DNA of 8,407 nucleotides from a bacterium (GCA_012839015.1 DUOF01000003.1:1-8407); one strand, 5' to 3'. Positions 1-6,611 are shown, numbered from the stretch's first letter. Program-made: numbers and translations. Notes: a model not told the origin generated them from the sequence alone.

Positions 1-1
1 A

Positions 2-2275
2 GCAATTGGATATTTTGGTTCTACATCATTTAGAAAAGATACAGTCTTTGTATCTAGTATTAGAATCAATGATGAATTAGATGAAGATGGTGCCATTTAC
101 CTTGATTATGGTAATAATGAAAGGAATTGGACAATAGATTATAGTGTTCTGCCTCTAGATGCAGATAACAAGGAAGTTACTTTCAGCTCAAGTAATGAAG
201 AGGCAGTCAGTGTAGATCAAGATGGTAATGTGACTATGCATGTAGCAGCAGGTGCTACAATTACCATTAGAGCCAAAGATGGTTCTAACGTATCAAGCAG
301 GGTTATCTTTAGACCGATAATATCTTCTCAACTTGTAAACGTTGAATACGACTTTGAGGCTAACACTGTTAGTGATACTGGTCAAAATTACTTTATGGAA
401 GGTAATACACTAGTTGTCTTTGCCCATAATCCATTTATGTTTGATTATGGCAGTATTCCGGTAACTATTGATGGTAACACTGATGTTGTTACTCTAGAAG
501 ATTATACTTTCACACCAACTGGTGCTGGTAATTTCACCATTAACTTTGGTGAAGATGAAGATGTTAAATCACTAAATGTTAAGGTAATCGATTATATTAC
601 TTCAATTGGTTTTGACGGAGGTTATGCTGATTACAGGAATGCTACTAATGCTGACTTTATGAATACTAATGTTACTTATGAAGTAGGACATGGTAGTGAC
701 TTTATTTTACCTCTTATTATTGAAAAAACAGAAGGTTCAAAACAAGTAAGAACAAGTCGCTTTGAGATTGAAGTAAAACTAGAAGTAAAAGTAGACGGTG
801 AATACGTACTAGTTGAAGATTTAAGTGAATACTTAGAAAATAGTATTAGCGATGAACCTAGATTTAAGTTCAAAGAAGAAGCAGAAGGTAAAACATTCAG
901 ACTTGGGGTCCGTGCCCAGTATAGAGATATACCTGGTAGAACTATAGAGTTCATTGTTAATGAAGGCGTTAACGTCAACAATCATGAAGAGTTAAGACTT
1001 GCTTTTGAAGATGCTAGTGTTTCTAAGATTAATATACACAAAGAGATTATAGTAGATGCCAGTGAAAACGTCTATACTGACACTCCACTGAATCCACAAC
1101 TTGAAGGCACTTTAATTAATGGCCATTCACATATTACAAATGAAGAGAGTCCAGATTTTGGCAAAACTGGACACATCTATTATCGTGAAGTGAGCAAAGG
1201 GAGTATTGCTATCGTTGGTAACTTACAAACTATAGACGGTACAGATATTCCAAAATCAATTCTTCACTCTAGTGATGGGGCAAATAAATTCTATGAGGGA
1301 GGGGTTGAATTCCCAGCTGAAACAGCTCATATTAATGTTCAATCATCTATCTTTAGATTTATGAGAGACGATGCTTATCCTGATGCAGAATTTTCAATCT
1401 CTAATTTGAAAATTGTTGGAAATACACAAAGTTCTAGAAATGTCCTAGATTCAGGTGGTATCCACCTTATATATGCAAGTAATAGCTCTAGCACAGCCAC
1501 CAATACTTACAGCAACTTAAACCTATCAGGTGCAGTAATCGCCTTATTTATGTCTACTGACGATACTACTCACTTAATTAACGAGGTTATGGTTTCTGAA
1601 ACTTATAATAGTGGTATGACCTTATGGTCTGCAGATATTGTAATAACTAATTCAAAATTCCGTAGAAATGGTGGAGCCGCTATTCAGTTAATAGATGACA
1701 AGGCAGATGAAAACATCTTCCCTAAATTAACGATCGATGAATACACCCTAAGCAATATCCAAAACTGGACATTTGGTGATGAAGGTTGGTTTACTGGTTT
1801 TGGTGGTGAAGCACTGGCTATGCAACTAAAGAGTCAACTTGATGCTGGTGTTGAATTATACAATAAAACTATCGTAAGAAATAAAGAGGTTGGCGAGACA
1901 GTAGAGGAAGAATTTAACTTTAAGATTATCATCCAAAGTGATAATCCATTCACCTCTGATGTAACCAATCCTAAAGGACGTATCGTTATTATTGATGAAG
2001 AAGGAAATACAGTTCATACCTTTGAACGTGAACATAATTTTGCTGACACATTCCAAACAATAAGCGGTCTTCCTGCATATGCTGGACCACTAAAAGAGGA
2101 ATATTATAATCTCCTTGTTAAGTCTGCTTTCGGCACCCAGCCTGAAAATTTAACAACAGAAGAACAAGCTAGTTTCATAGATTACTCTACTGAAGATGTT
2201 GAGTTTGTGATACCTGGACAAGCGGGTCTTAACTCACAAATAAGCATTATTCTTGAGTGGTTAGATAGAAACTAG
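2..2275 (+). CDS. Large extracellular protein with Ig-like and beta-helix-like regions (5' end outside window)
   Basis: The frame is open from the first complete codon at base 2 to TAG at 2273-2275, giving 757 visible residues; the true start and any signal peptide lie upstream. A GTG at 230 is internal, because the protein reads through it without a break. Around codons 40-95 the pattern of hydrophobic strands with TFSSSNEEAVSVDQDG and then GATITIRAKDG is typical of bacterial Ig-like group 2 (Big_2) repeats. Further beta-rich Ig-like sequence follows. From about codon 324 to 571 there are short Asn/Ser/Gly-rich strands (ISNLKIVGN, LNLSGAVIAL, IVITNSKFRRNGGAAI) resembling pectate-lyase-type right-handed beta-helix coils. 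No LPxTG motif, C-terminal membrane helix or other anchor is visible. A secreted or surface-attached protein, perhaps an adhesin or glycan-binding protein, is inferred. No catalytic residues were recognised. A strong terminator follows the stop. Confidence 0.85.
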   Translation, partial: AIGYFGSTSFRKDTVFVSSIRINDELDEDGAIYLDYGNNERNWTIDYSVLPLDADNKEVTFSSSNEEAVSVDQDGNVTMHVAAGATITIRAKDGSNVSSRVIFRPIISSQLVNVEYDFEANTVSDTGQNYFMEGNTLVVFAHNPFMFDYGSIPVTIDGNTDVVTLEDYTFTPTGAGNFTINFGEDEDVKSLNVKVIDYITSIGFDGGYADYRNATNADFMNTNVTYEVGHGSDFILPLIIEKTEGSKQVRTSRFEIEVKLEVKVDGEYVLVEDLSEYLENSISDEPRFKFKEEAEGKTFRLGVRAQYRDIPGRTIEFIVNEGVNVNNHEELRLAFEDASVSKINIHKEIIVDASENVYTDTPLNPQLEGTLINGHSHITNEESPDFGKTGHIYYREVSKGSIAIVGNLQTIDGTDIPKSILHSSDGANKFYEGGVEFPAETAHINVQSSIFRFMRDDAYPDAEFSISNLKIVGNTQSSRNVLDSGGIHLIYASNSSSTATNTYSNLNLSGAVIALFMSTDDTTHLINEVMVSETYNSGMTLWSADIVITNSKFRRNGGAAIQLIDDKADENIFPKLTIDEYTLSNIQNWTFGDEGWFTGFGGEALAMQLKSQLDAGVELYNKTIVRNKEVGETVEEEFNFKIIIQSDNPFTSDVTNPKGRIVIIDEEGNTVHTFEREHNFADTFQTISGLPAYAGPLKEEYYNLLVKSAFGTQPENLTTEEQASFIDYSTEDVEFVIPGQAGLNSQISIILEWLDRN

Positions 2276-2292
2276 GATAAGTCTAAACAACT

Positions 2293-2323
2293 AAAAACGT
2301 ATTAGTTATTCTAATACGTTTTT
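2293..2323 (+). terminator. Rho-independent terminator of the beta-helix protein gene
   Basis: A perfect 13-bp stem, AAAAACGTATTAG (2293-2305) and CTAATACGTTTTT (2311-2323), encloses the five-base loop TTATT. It starts 17 nt after the TAG stop and has an A-run on one side and a T-run on the other. It can therefore work in both directions and would also block read-through arriving from the convergent serpin gene. Confidence 0.85.
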
Positions 2324-2331
2324 CTTATTAC

Positions 2332-2367
2332 AAAAAAGGTCTGATAATTTACATTTAGACCTTTTTT
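2332..2367 (-). terminator. Rho-independent terminator of the serpin gene
   Basis: A perfect 11-bp stem, AAAAAAGGTCT (2332-2342) and AGACCTTTTTT (2357-2367), has a 14-base loop. It begins 16 nt beyond the serpin stop on the minus strand, and read in that direction the stem ends in a T-run. It lies 8 nt from the preceding hairpin, so each convergent gene has its own terminator. Confidence 0.8.
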
Positions 2368-2383
2368 AATTGCAATAAAATGA

Positions 2384-3619
2384 TTAACTAAGACTATTTA
2401 CACTGCCGACAAACAAAGGAATATTATCACTAGAAGTGATGATAAACATAAATGGTCGATTAAGTTTAAAGGTTAGGGTTTGAACCTCTGGCTCGACTGA
2501 AGTTATCCCGGCTTCAATGCTTGTATATGCTGCAGCTTCAACTCCCTTTTCATCAACCTTAATCGCAGACTCTTGAATTATTTTACTAACCAAGATATCT
2601 ATGCTCGTAAACTTATCAAACTCGGCATTATCTTCAAATGCCTTATTAATACCTAAATTCCTGGCAAGTTCTTCTAGATCAAACTTAGAATTGAACTCAA
2701 ACTTTGGAAGTCTTATATCCACCTTGTATTTGGTAGTACTTTCATAATTTACTACTTCTTTTAGTGTCTGGGTGTTTTTAACATCACTTATTGTTTTACT
2801 TTCATTTGGTAAAATAAAATGCATTTTACTACCATTAGTAAAGTTTATAAAGGTAGAAGTATAATCCTTATTAATTAGCACACTTCTTTTAGATAGAGTT
2901 TGTTTCATATAGGTAGTCATAGTTTCACTATTAAAGCCATCTAGATAGTTATTTTTGGAATCAAACTGAGTGCTCCACGTATCATAGAAGTATAAAGCAT
3001 TAATTAAAACTAACATCGTTTCTTTACTAAACTTAAATGCTTCAGGATTTCCCCCTAGAAGTCCGTTCGTATTCTCACTAACCCAATCACTAACCATCCT
3101 TGAAGTATCTTCACTTGGGAAGTCGACTGCAAAGGAACTAGCTTTATAGTAATCCTTTAAAATAGTTAAGGTGTCATTGTTATAAGTATCTAACTTATTC
3201 TTATTTAGCCAAAATGAATTAGCAAGTAATAATTTAGATTTTTCCTTGTTTAAAAACAAGTTATTAAACATAGTTTTATTAACTATTCTTAAAGTCTCTA
3301 AATCATCAAATTTAAGAGCATTTAATAACTCAGCTTTAGTTTCTTTACTCGCACCCTCACTTAACATTGAAAGAGCCATAAATAGACTAATCGGAGAGTA
3401 CATTTCATTTTCCTCTTTTAATAACAGTGAAGCTGAATTAAATGAAAAGTCTTGGATTAGATTAGTCGTCTCCTTATTAAATTTAACACTAGTTAATTTT
3501 TCTACTGTTGGTATATCCGCTTTAAAAAGTTGTTTATTATCCCCATAAGTAACTACATTTCTACATCCCACAAGGGACAGGGGTATAATCAGGAAAACTA
3601 ATATCATAAACCTCTTCAT
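2384..3619 (-). CDS. Serpin family protein, predicted lipoprotein
   Basis: This 411-residue protein has the full serpin fold length plus a lipoprotein signal. The N-terminus MKRFMILVFLIIPLSLVGC is a basic residue pair, a hydrophobic stretch and a lipobox (L16-V17-G18-C19), so Cys19 should be lipidated on the outer face of the membrane. Family landmarks include YSPISLFMALSMLSEGA (74-90), INALYFYDTWSTQF and the C-terminal signature FKLNRPFMFII (from F384) followed by PLFVGSVNSL. The reactive-centre hinge EKGVEAAAYT (E357-T366) closely matches the inhibitory-type pattern of small residues, although P14 is Val and P9 is Tyr. Counting from the hinge puts P1-P1' near Thr373-Ser374, which is an inference. 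Inhibitory serpins trap serine or cysteine proteases by loop insertion. The target here is unknown; host, competitor or self proteases are all possible. The ATG has an AGGAGG site (3627-3632) 7 nt upstream. Confidence 0.93.
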   Translation of the reverse strand: MKRFMILVFLIIPLSLVGCRNVVTYGDNKQLFKADIPTVEKLTSVKFNKETTNLIQDFSFNSASLLLKEENEMYSPISLFMALSMLSEGASKETKAELLNALKFDDLETLRIVNKTMFNNLFLNKEKSKLLLANSFWLNKNKLDTYNNDTLTILKDYYKASSFAVDFPSEDTSRMVSDWVSENTNGLLGGNPEAFKFSKETMLVLINALYFYDTWSTQFDSKNNYLDGFNSETMTTYMKQTLSKRSVLINKDYTSTFINFTNGSKMHFILPNESKTISDVKNTQTLKEVVNYESTTKYKVDIRLPKFEFNSKFDLEELARNLGINKAFEDNAEFDKFTSIDILVSKIIQESAIKVDEKGVEAAAYTSIEAGITSVEPEVQTLTFKLNRPFMFIITSSDNIPLFVGSVNSLS

Positions 3620-3674
3620 ATGAATTCCTCCTATATTTAAAGTATATAAAAACCATTAAAAAAATACTATAAAT

Positions 3675-3705
3675 GAAAAGAAAGATATTATTAATCTTTC
3701 CTTTC
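3675..3705 (-). terminator. Possible hairpin terminator after the YjcZ-like gene
   Basis: GAAAAGAAAGAT (3675-3686) and ATCTTTCCTTTC (3694-3705) form a 12-bp stem with one G-T type mismatch and a 7-base loop. On the minus strand it lies about 50 nt past the YjcZ-like stop and ahead of the serpin start. A run of seven T follows, but about 10 nt from the stem base, and the stem is AT-rich. It is a weak terminator or a leader structure for the serpin transcript. Confidence 0.4.
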
Positions 3706-3755
3706 TATTAACAACAATGTAATTTAGCTAAAATATGATATGAGTAGTGATGGCA

Positions 3756-3962
3756 TTAGCACCAGCTTTTGCCACCCCAGCAGCCCACACCAAGTATAAC
3801 AAATAACAGGAACAAGACTAGAATTATTGCCCAGATCCCAATTCCGCCGGTTCCGCCACCTACTGGGTAGACTGCACCTCCGTATGGATAGAATGCTCCC
3901 CCTGATACTCCATATCCTGAAGCCATAGGTGCTCCACCATATCCTCCACCGTAGTAATACAT
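3756..3962 (-). CDS. Small Gly/Tyr-rich YjcZ/SscA-like sporulation protein
   Basis: A 68-residue protein. Residues 1-40 are rich in Gly, Tyr, Ala and Pro (MYYYGGGYGG...). They are followed by one predicted membrane helix (IGIWAIILVLFLLFVILGVG, 41-60) and a Cys/Trp/Gly tail ending in SWC. The Gly/Tyr stretch before a single C-terminal helix is the hallmark of the YjcZ family of small sporulation proteins, which includes SscA, a spore-assembly factor in Bacillus. The N-terminal stretch is longer than in the typical 25-50-residue members. The start is firm: AGGAGGTG lies just upstream (3969-3976 region) and a sporulation-type promoter precedes it. Expression in the mother cell and a place in the coat or outer forespore membrane are inferred from family and promoter. 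It ends in TAA. Confidence 0.8.
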   Translation of the reverse strand: MYYYGGGYGGAPMASGYGVSGGAFYPYGGAVYPVGGGTGGIGIWAIILVLFLLFVILGVGCWGGKSWC

Positions 3963-3984
3963 ATATTACACCTCCTATCTAATA

Positions 3985-4012
3985 TAGTTTATTCAAAGTG
4001 GTTTCATATGTT
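3985..4012 (-). promoter_or_regulatory. Putative sigma-K/sigma-E-like promoter of the YjcZ-like gene
   Basis: On the minus strand the region reads AATAAACTA (3985-3993), differing from the sigma-K -10 consensus CATAnnnTA only at the first base. An AC (4010-4011, within AACA) lies exactly 16 nt upstream as the -35 element. The same -10 also resembles the sigma-E element, so the two mother-cell factors cannot be separated by eye. Its distance to the ribosome binding site leaves a short normal leader. Confidence 0.5.
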
Positions 4013-4074
4013 AACAGTTTTGAAAAAAGAGTCACTATTGCCTAAGTCAGTCATATACTTAAGTGGTGATACTT

Positions 4075-4455
4075 ATGGATAAAGTTGATGAATTCAAAGA
4101 ATTTATAAAAGATAATCCGCACTTAAAGACAAGGGTCGATAATAAGGAAACTAGTTGGCAGGCGCTTTATGAAAATTTTGACATCTTCGGCAAGGAACAT
4201 GAATCCTTTAGGAAGGATTATAAAAAGCAGGAGAGTACTAAATCAAAGGATACAAGTGAGGCGGAAGCTGCGGCAGCTGGAACCGGACTTGGTACGCTAC
4301 TAAAGGCATTCGAGGGTGTCAACCTAAATAAAGTTAGTGAAAATCTAGAAGGCGTTAAGAAGATTTTAGGAGTACTTGGAGAATTCACTAAAAAAGAAGA
4401 ACCTACTACTGGCAGGAGAGTTAAGGATAAACCTCTAAGGAGGTATGATGACTAA
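4075..4455 (+). CDS. ylbD: YlbD-like putative spore coat protein
   Basis: A 126-residue soluble protein. The N-terminal region VDEFKEFIKDNPHLKTRVDNKETSWQALYENFDIFG (4-39) matches the start of Bacillus YlbD (Pfam YlbD_coat): an EFKxF-KxHP-like helix, then a T-W-Q-x-L-(Y/F)-E-x-(W/F) segment. The middle is charged (KKQESTKSKDT), followed by an Ala/Gly stretch (AEAAAAGTGLG) and amphipathic helices. The C-terminus is basic. I chose ATG 4075 over the GTG at 4063 because GGTGA (4065-4069) sits 5 nt before it and the GTG would overlap that site. It is the first gene of a ylbD-ylbE-ylbF-rsmD cluster in the same order as Bacillus. Its stop overlaps the ylbE ATG by one base (TAATG). A coat role is known only by family assignment; the biochemical function is unknown. 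Confidence 0.85.
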   Translation: MDKVDEFKEFIKDNPHLKTRVDNKETSWQALYENFDIFGKEHESFRKDYKKQESTKSKDTSEAEAAAAGTGLGTLLKAFEGVNLNKVSENLEGVKKILGVLGEFTKKEEPTTGRRVKDKPLRRYDD

Positions 4456-4667
4456 TGAGGAGTGATGTTAGATTATTTCTAGATAAGAATCCAGATTATT
4501 GGCTGTTTTTAAGGGAGAAGCCTTTCTGACACCGCGTTTTAAGCGTTGAACAGGAAAGGATCCAAGACTTTGTAGAGGATTATAAGATAACTAGAAGGAA
4601 AAGGTTTATTGATAAGGTAGACGATACTTCCAATATTCTTACTCTAATTAATGCAATGATGGAGTAA
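4455..4667 (+). pseudogene. ylbE: YlbE-like protein gene interrupted by an in-frame TGA at a conserved Trp position
   Basis: The frame runs from ATG 4455 to TAA 4665-4667, 70 codons, with one in-frame TGA at 4527-4529 (codon 25). Read through, the protein has the YlbE core: DYWLFLREKPF, then the TGA, then HRVLSVEQERIQDFVEDY, and a C-terminal LINAMME resembling the family's helical end. As I recall the family, it carries a P-x-W-(Y/H)-R-x-L-(S/T) motif, so the TGA sits exactly on the conserved Trp. A second Trp (codon 16) is encoded by TGG. There is no other stop or frameshift, the strong AAGGAGGT site (4437-4444) is intact, and start and stop fit tightly between ylbD and ylbF. No good restart codon follows the TGA. 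It may be a fresh nonsense mutation, a sequencing error, or a working gene in which UGA is read as Trp. YlbE function is unknown; the gene lies beside ylbD in spore formers. Confidence 0.75.
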
Positions 4668-4696
4668 AATTAGTATAATAAAACTGGTGATTTTAA

Positions 4697-5065
4697 GTGC
4701 AACAACAAGATATCTTCGCATTAGCGTATGAACTACAGAGTGAAATTGTTAATTCAGATTTATATAAAGAAGTAAAAGAAAAAGAAAATAAGATGCTTGG
4801 AGACCAAGCAACTTTTATGTTATTAAATAAATATCAGGCTGCTCAGGAAGAATATAATGAAGCCTTAAGGTTTAAAGATTATGGCGGGAATGTTAAGGAG
4901 AAGCAACTAGAGATGTATAAAATAAAACTAGAAGTCGATGAAAACCCTCTAGTACGTAGTTACAATGAGGCTTATAAAAGGCTAAGTGATCTATTAGCTA
5001 AAATTGAGAAAACTATATTTAAGGGTTTAATAGATCCTAGTAAGGGGAAAAAGAAATGCGCGTAA
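4697..5065 (+). CDS. ylbF: YlbF/YmcA family regulator
   Basis: A 122-residue, almost wholly helical protein of the Com_YlbF family. Visible family features are the N-terminal helix (DIFALAYELQSEIVNSDLYKEVKEKE), the central LLNKYQAAQEEYNEA segment (42-56) and the C-terminal DENPLVRSYNEAYKRLSDLLAKIEKTI (81-107). In Bacillus, YlbF acts with YmcA and YaaT in a cytoplasmic complex that promotes RNase Y-dependent mRNA processing and supports competence, biofilm formation and sporulation. This copy is shorter than the roughly 150-residue Bacillus YlbF and has only one Cys, at the very end (C121), so a cysteine-rich tail is lacking. The start is GTG with GGTGA (4686-4690) 6 nt upstream. Its end overlaps the rsmD start by 10 nt, which implies coupled translation. 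Bacillus ylbG, normally next, is absent. YmcA and YheA are paralogues, but position favours YlbF. Confidence 0.88.
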   Translation: MQQQDIFALAYELQSEIVNSDLYKEVKEKENKMLGDQATFMLLNKYQAAQEEYNEALRFKDYGGNVKEKQLEMYKIKLEVDENPLVRSYNEAYKRLSDLLAKIEKTIFKGLIDPSKGKKKCA

Positions 5066-5589
5066 TCGCAGGCAAATATCGTGGTAAAAAGTTAGCTCTT
5101 CCTAATGAGAATTATACTAGACCTACAATAGACCGCGTTAAAGAAGCAATGTTCTCGATTTTAACGCCTTATTTGCCTAATAGCGATTGTTTGGACCTTT
5201 TCTCTGGTTCGGGTGCCTTAGGGATAGAATGTATCTCTAGAGGTGCTAAGAGCGTTGTCTTTAACGATATTGAACCCTCTGCTATTAAAGTAATAAAAAC
5301 TAATCTATTAGGAATAAGTGAAGATTATAAGATTTATAAAAGTGATTATCTAAGCCTTATAGATTCACTTGATACTAAGTTTGATGTGATTCTTCTAGAT
5401 CCTCCATTTGCTAAGATCGATCTTTCTTTTTTAATTAAGAAAATAAAAGATAATAATCTTTTAAATGACCACGGGGTCATTATGGTTGAGACTAATAAAA
5501 AAGATAGTTTTAATTTTGATGATGATTTTGAATCAAAAGAATATTGTTATGGCAGTGTTAAACTAACATTACTAAAAGTAAAAAACTAG
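5056..5589 (+). CDS. rsmD: 16S rRNA (guanine966-N2)-methyltransferase RsmD
   Basis: A 177-residue class I SAM-dependent methyltransferase of typical family length. It opens with the diagnostic MRVIAGKYRGKKL, then TRPTIDRVKEAMFSIL (21-36), the SAM-binding motif DLFSGSGALG (47-56), an acidic end of strand 2 (NDIEPSA, 70-76) and the catalytic DPPF motif (115-118, in FDVILLDPPFAK) that marks exocyclic-amine N-methylation. It methylates G966 of 16S rRNA in the assembling 30S subunit. The equivalent Bacillus gene is ylbH. It overlaps ylbF by 10 nt at its 5' end. Its last 32 nt overlap the convergent ylbJ gene, and no terminator is visible between them. In Bacillus coaD follows directly; here it does not. 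Confidence 0.97.
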   Translation: MRVIAGKYRGKKLALPNENYTRPTIDRVKEAMFSILTPYLPNSDCLDLFSGSGALGIECISRGAKSVVFNDIEPSAIKVIKTNLLGISEDYKIYKSDYLSLIDSLDTKFDVILLDPPFAKIDLSFLIKKIKDNNLLNDHGVIMVETNKKDSFNFDDDFESKEYCYGSVKLTLLKVKN

Positions 5590-6493
5590 CAAATATTGCT
5601 ACTGTAACTCTAGCCTTAACAAATGATTTTATACTAAGTCCTGCTTCTTTAAGTGGCATTGAGGCTTGGACTATTGTAGACAAACTAGCAAAACCTAAAA
5701 TAAAGACTAGGCTAATACCTTTTATCGTGTTGTCTATTGCTAAATTAGACAAAGTAATCGAAGCATAAGAAAATTCTATTAGGCCTGAAATCATACTACT
5801 TGAATACTCACTTAAGAACTTACTTAATATACCATATGGTAATGAAAACATAACCATAATTCCGGCGATGTTAAGTAAATTTATAAAAGCATTATAAATT
5901 GCTTCTTTTAATGAATTAATAAAATTAAATTTACTTAGGGATTCCCTAAATGAGGCATATGCCTCTTTGAAAGATATTAATTTTTCAATTTCCTTATTAT
6001 TTACATTCCTAAAGTAAAGGTAGAAAAGCCCTGACAAGTACAAACAAACTGCCAAAGAAAGCGTAAGTAAATCATCTTTTAAGTTACCACCAATAATTAT
6101 GAATATAAAACTAAAGGAAGGGAAGAAAATAGCGTTAACTAGACTTTGTCCTTCTTTTTCACTTATTTTCTTCTCCTTTACTAAAAGTGAAGTGAAAATA
6201 GCACTGCTTGGGAAACCGTTTAAAATCCCAATTAAAAATATACTCGCACCCTTACCACTTATCCCAAATAAGGGATAAGAAATAAACTGGAATAGGTACG
6301 CGATTAAATCTAATAATCCCATCTTGATAATCAAATAATTAAGGATTAAAAAGGGTAGAAGTGCTGGTAAAACACTTTTAGAAAATACTTCCAAAGTATT
6401 TATTGCAACTTTGTTTGTGTCACGGATAAAGACAAAACTATATACTAATAATGAGAAGGTTATGATTGATACTATGAATTTGTGTTTCTTCAT
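5558..6493 (-). CDS. ylbJ: Sporulation integral membrane protein YlbJ (SpoVV)
   Basis: A 311-residue, very hydrophobic protein with about eight predicted membrane segments. Examples are residues 6-23, 41-60, 82-100, 121-136, 143-161, 203-225, 258-277 and 295-311. The core GISGKGASIFLIGILNGFPSSA (77-98) plus KKISEKEGQSLVNAIFFPSFSFIF matches the Gate/nucleoside-recognition fold of YlbJ, whose typical motif is SGFPAG. The C-terminal LGFASLSTIVQASMPLKEAG matches the family's last conserved block. In Bacillus subtilis YlbJ (SpoVV) sits in the outer forespore membrane and is needed to move dipicolinic acid from the mother cell toward the forespore. At 311 residues it is shorter than the roughly 400 of Bacillus, mostly through shorter loops, and it stops straight after the last helix. 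AGGTGA (6501-6506) lies 7 nt before the ATG. Unlike in Bacillus, it faces against the ylbD-rsmD genes. Confidence 0.9.
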   Translation of the reverse strand: MKKHKFIVSIITFSLLVYSFVFIRDTNKVAINTLEVFSKSVLPALLPFLILNYLIIKMGLLDLIAYLFQFISYPLFGISGKGASIFLIGILNGFPSSAIFTSLLVKEKKISEKEGQSLVNAIFFPSFSFIFIIIGGNLKDDLLTLSLAVCLYLSGLFYLYFRNVNNKEIEKLISFKEAYASFRESLSKFNFINSLKEAIYNAFINLLNIAGIMVMFSLPYGILSKFLSEYSSSMISGLIEFSYASITLSNLAIDNTIKGISLVFILGFASLSTIVQASMPLKEAGLSIKSFVKARVTVAIFASFLLLVMLV

Positions 6494-6560
6494 TATTGAT
6501 TCACCTATTAAAAGATATAAATTTAAAAAATAAATATGCTTATATGTGTTAAATGATTAG

Positions 6561-6587
6561 ACACTTTTGGTTGAGTATCATAAATTA
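6561..6587 (+). promoter_or_regulatory. Sigma-K-type promoter of cotD
   Basis: CATAAATTA (6579-6587) is an exact match to the sigma-K -10 consensus CATAnnnTA. An AC (6561-6562) lies 16 nt upstream, the usual sigma-K -35 element. The site is 24 nt before the cotD start, which leaves a short leader containing the ribosome binding site. In Bacillus, cotD is transcribed by mother-cell sigma-K, so signal and gene agree. Confidence 0.7.
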
Positions 6588-6611
6588 AAATGAGAGAAGG
6601 GAGGATTATAT

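Noticed and set aside
230..240. GTG 230 as the start of the beta-helix protein
   Set aside because: The frame is open to the window edge, the upstream residues complete the Ig-like domain and no ribosome binding site precedes the GTG.
676..981. Open frame antisense to the beta-helix protein gene, with similar ones at 1856-2056, 3246-3548 and 8054-8242
   Set aside because: They lie fully opposite well-supported genes, have no recognisable family motifs and carry the composition expected of complementary strands.
2212..2232. Shared PGQAG peptide in the beta-helix protein C-terminus and in the CotD-like protein
   Set aside because: It is five residues in unrelated contexts; chance is enough to explain it.
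4033..4059. Sigma-E-like promoter before ylbD (CATATACT at 4052-4059 with CACTATT upstream)
   Set aside because: The -10 fits well, but the spacing is 12 nt and transcription would start inside the ribosome binding site of the chosen ATG, so I did not annotate it.
6512..6539. Sigma-E-like promoter before ylbJ on the minus strand (GCATATT as -35, TATATCTT as -10)
   Set aside because: The -35 is good but the -10 is poor, and the start would fall in the AGGTGA ribosome binding site.
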